A DNA stretch of 64,000 bases from Myxococcales bacterium (GTDB lineage Bacteria; Myxococcota_A; Polyangia; Haliangiales; Haliangiaceae), in assembly GCA_016717005.1 (NCBI GenBank), contig JADJUF010000037.1, forward strand, positions 248,001 through 312,000, given 5' to 3'. Below, in pieces: positions 62,449 to 64,000 of this stretch. How positions within the stretch are numbered: the stretch's first letter is position 1; each line of letters opens with the position of its first letter. The notes below the pieces were generated by a model. That model saw only the letters and a list, made by a program, of their open reading frames with translations, ran no database searches and was not told where the DNA came from. Made by a program: the position numbers and the translations under genes.

Positions 62449-63747
62449 ATGACCAAGCGTAAGATCGTGATCGCGGCCTCGGCCGCGTCGGGGCTGTTCG
62501 CGGCCATGGCCCTGTCGGCCGGCGCGGCGCACGCGCAAGAGGCCGTCGAGGGCAAGGGCGTCGAGGTGTCGCGGGGCACCGTCCTGCACCCCAACATCGG
62601 CGTCGAGCTCGGCGTCATCGACAACGTCTTCTACGAGCAGGACACGACGGTGACGTCGGGCCTGCTGCGCCTGACGGCCAACTTCGCGGTGGCGTCCGAG
62701 AAGATCGAGCCCGACGAGGAGATCCCCGGCGAGGAGCCCGGCAACGAGCCGGCGCCCCAGACGCTCGAGTTCCGGGCCTCGGGCGGGCTGCGCTACGAGG
62801 AGTACCTCTACTACGCCAACCCGTCGGCGACCGGCCAGCGCAACCTCGCGTTCGACACCCAGGCCCACCTCCAGGCCTACCCCAAGGGCACCTGGTCGTT
62901 CATCGCCGACGATCGCCTGCGGCGCGACGTCCGGCCCCGCAACTTCGAGGACCCTTCCTCGAACAATCGGATCGACAACCTGCTCGACCTGGGCCTGCGC
63001 TACCAGCCCGGTGGCCGCACGCTGAGCGGGACGATCCGCTACCAGAACATGCTCGACGTGTTCGAGGACTCGACCGTCGCCAACCGCATGAACCACACGC
63101 TCGGCGTGCGCAGCGACTGGCAGTGGCTGCCGTACACGCGCTTCTTCGCCGATGTCAGCCTCGGGTTCTTCGGCGCGATCGGCTCGAGCACCGGCGGCGG
63201 CCCACTCACCAAGAACTCGTCGATGCCGATCCGCGGCCTGACCGGGATCGCGACGACGCTGAGCGAGCCGATCACCGTCAAGGCGCACGTCGGCTGGGCC
63301 TACGGCCCGTACGGCGCCGGTGAGGGCTACAACGGCCCGCTGCTCGACCTCGAGTTCGGCTACGCCTACGCGCCGGCCGGCCGGGTGGTGCTCGAGTACA
63401 ACTACGACTACGAGGACTCGATCAACGCGAACTACTACCGGGATCACCGGTTCACCGCGAAGGTCGATCAGCAGCTCATGGACAAGCTGCTGCTGACCGC
63501 GGGCGTCGACCTGCGGCTGCGCGGCTACCGCGGCATCGACATGGCGCTCGGCGCCCCGTCGCGTGACGATCTGCTCCTCGGCGCGACCGCGCGGGCGCAG
63601 TACGTGCTGACCGATCGCTACTACCTGACCGGCACGTACATCGGCACGGTCGACTCGACCAGCTACATGTACTCGGCCGGCGGCTTCCCCGACGATCCGA
63701 GCTACACCCGCCACGAGCTGATGTTCGGCGCGCGCGCGGCGTTCTGA
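62449..63747 (+). CDS. Outer-membrane beta-barrel protein
   Basis: 432 residues. Signal peptide ending GAAHAQEA. The rest alternates aromatic and polar residues in strands (ASGGLRYEEYLYYANPSATG, LLDLEFGYAYAPAGRVVLEY, ARAQYVLTDRYYLTGTYIGT) and ends RHELMFGARAAF with terminal Phe, the signal for outer-membrane insertion. An acidic EPDEEIPGEEPGNEP loop lies near residue 90. Resembles poly-beta-barrel proteins of the exopolysaccharide type but no family can be fixed. Co-transcribed with the preceding helical protein. Confidence 0.82.
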   Translation: MTKRKIVIAASAASGLFAAMALSAGAAHAQEAVEGKGVEVSRGTVLHPNIGVELGVIDNVFYEQDTTVTSGLLRLTANFAVASEKIEPDEEIPGEEPGNEPAPQTLEFRASGGLRYEEYLYYANPSATGQRNLAFDTQAHLQAYPKGTWSFIADDRLRRDVRPRNFEDPSSNNRIDNLLDLGLRYQPGGRTLSGTIRYQNMLDVFEDSTVANRMNHTLGVRSDWQWLPYTRFFADVSLGFFGAIGSSTGGGPLTKNSSMPIRGLTGIATTLSEPITVKAHVGWAYGPYGAGEGYNGPLLDLEFGYAYAPAGRVVLEYNYDYEDSINANYYRDHRFTAKVDQQLMDKLLLTAGVDLRLRGYRGIDMALGAPSRDDLLLGATARAQYVLTDRYYLTGTYIGTVDSTSYMYSAGGFPDDPSYTRHELMFGARAAF

Positions 63748-63775
63748 GGAGCGCCCGGGCACGCGGGCCCTGCCG

Positions 63776-64000
63776 ATGACGGTCCGGATCGGCGTGATCG
63801 GAGCGGGCGCCTGGGGCTCGTCGCTGGTCCGGGCGGTGGCGGCGGCGGAGCGGGCCGAGCTGACCTGGGTGTGCGATCGCAGCCCGGCGGCGCTGGCCCG
63901 GGCCCACGGCATGGCGCCCGGCGCGCGGCTGACCGAGCGGGTCGACGACGTGCTGGCGGCGCCCGACGTCGACGCGGTGGTGGTGGCGACGCCGTCGTCG
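63776..64000 (+). CDS. Gfo/Idh/MocA-type oxidoreductase, cut by window end
   Basis: First 75 residues only. ATG 63776; MTVRIGVIGAGAWGSSLVRA is the NAD(P)-binding Rossmann motif GxGxxG, followed by LTWVCDRSPAALARAHG and DVLAAPDVDAVVVATPSS, typical of this sugar-dehydrogenase group. Starts 29 bases after the barrel gene, so it may be in the same operon. Confidence 0.85.
   Translation, partial: MTVRIGVIGAGAWGSSLVRAVAAAERAELTWVCDRSPAALARAHGMAPGARLTERVDDVLAAPDVDAVVVATPSS

Overview
The window is very GC-rich, with G or C at almost every third codon position, and carries no rRNA or tRNA that I can see. Exported lipoproteins with Asp/Ala/Pro linkers, FG-GAP surface proteins, an Hanks-type kinase with a TPR tail, a golvesin-domain amidase, CotH, CHAT and eCIS-core proteins point to a predatory or saprophytic Myxococcota, probably Haliangium/Kofleriaceae-like. 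That placement is inference from gene content. Almost-pure G/C stretches (1-430, 32681-32711, 39433-40140) and a cluster of frameshifts in 990-6281 suggest a metagenome or long-read assembly with damaged patches. Layout: 0.4-6.3 kb holds a PilZ-like protein and a damaged sigma factor / anti-sigma / CHAT-protease operon followed by damaged exported proteins. 6.3-13.7 kb is a minus-strand set: FG-GAP lipoprotein, Cys-rich lipoprotein, membrane protein and Ser/Thr kinase (all overlapping, one operon), then a lipoprotein amidase. 14.0-16.5 kb holds a beta-CASP RNA hydrolase and a DegT aminotransferase. 16.5-22.9 kb is a compact minus-strand operon that I consider the most interesting part of the window: an HprK-like kinase, a radical SAM/SPASM enzyme, a 1,233-residue Ig/FG-GAP lipoprotein, a 51-residue Cys-containing peptide absent from simple long-ORF searches, and an S24/S26-like peptidase whose start overlaps the peptide's stop. 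It looks like a peptide-modification (RiPP-like) system. 22.9-32.7 kb is an accessory region: a 66-bp tandem repeat, a CotH-family lipoprotein, a transposase remnant touching a 10-bp repeat array, an orphan 918-residue protein, a DUF4105/Lnb-N membrane protein and an eCIS-core protein with a suspicious 3' end. 32.8-55.9 kb is a beta-glucan (laminarin-type) utilisation region: OppF-like ATPase, GH1 beta-glucosidase, a secreted TIM-barrel glycosidase apparently fused to an outer-membrane barrel, a GH17-like lipoprotein, ung, then on the other strand OppD, two permeases, a solute-binding lipoprotein, a GH16 lipoprotein and a ROK repressor, and finally a surface lipoprotein with six near-identical glycan-binding repeats and a GH94-like phosphorylase/hydrolase. 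Two matching palindromes upstream of the ROK gene and in the divergent lipoprotein/phosphorylase intergenic region look like the ROK operators and tie the locus into one regulon. 55.9-64.0 kb holds TspO, a three-repeat Cys-rich lipoprotein, a methyltransferase with a stand-alone PqqD, a TetR / old-yellow-enzyme pair with two operator-like palindromes, a nucleotidyltransferase of the type seen near RiPP genes, a two-gene envelope operon and the start of a Gfo/Idh/MocA oxidoreductase cut by the window end.
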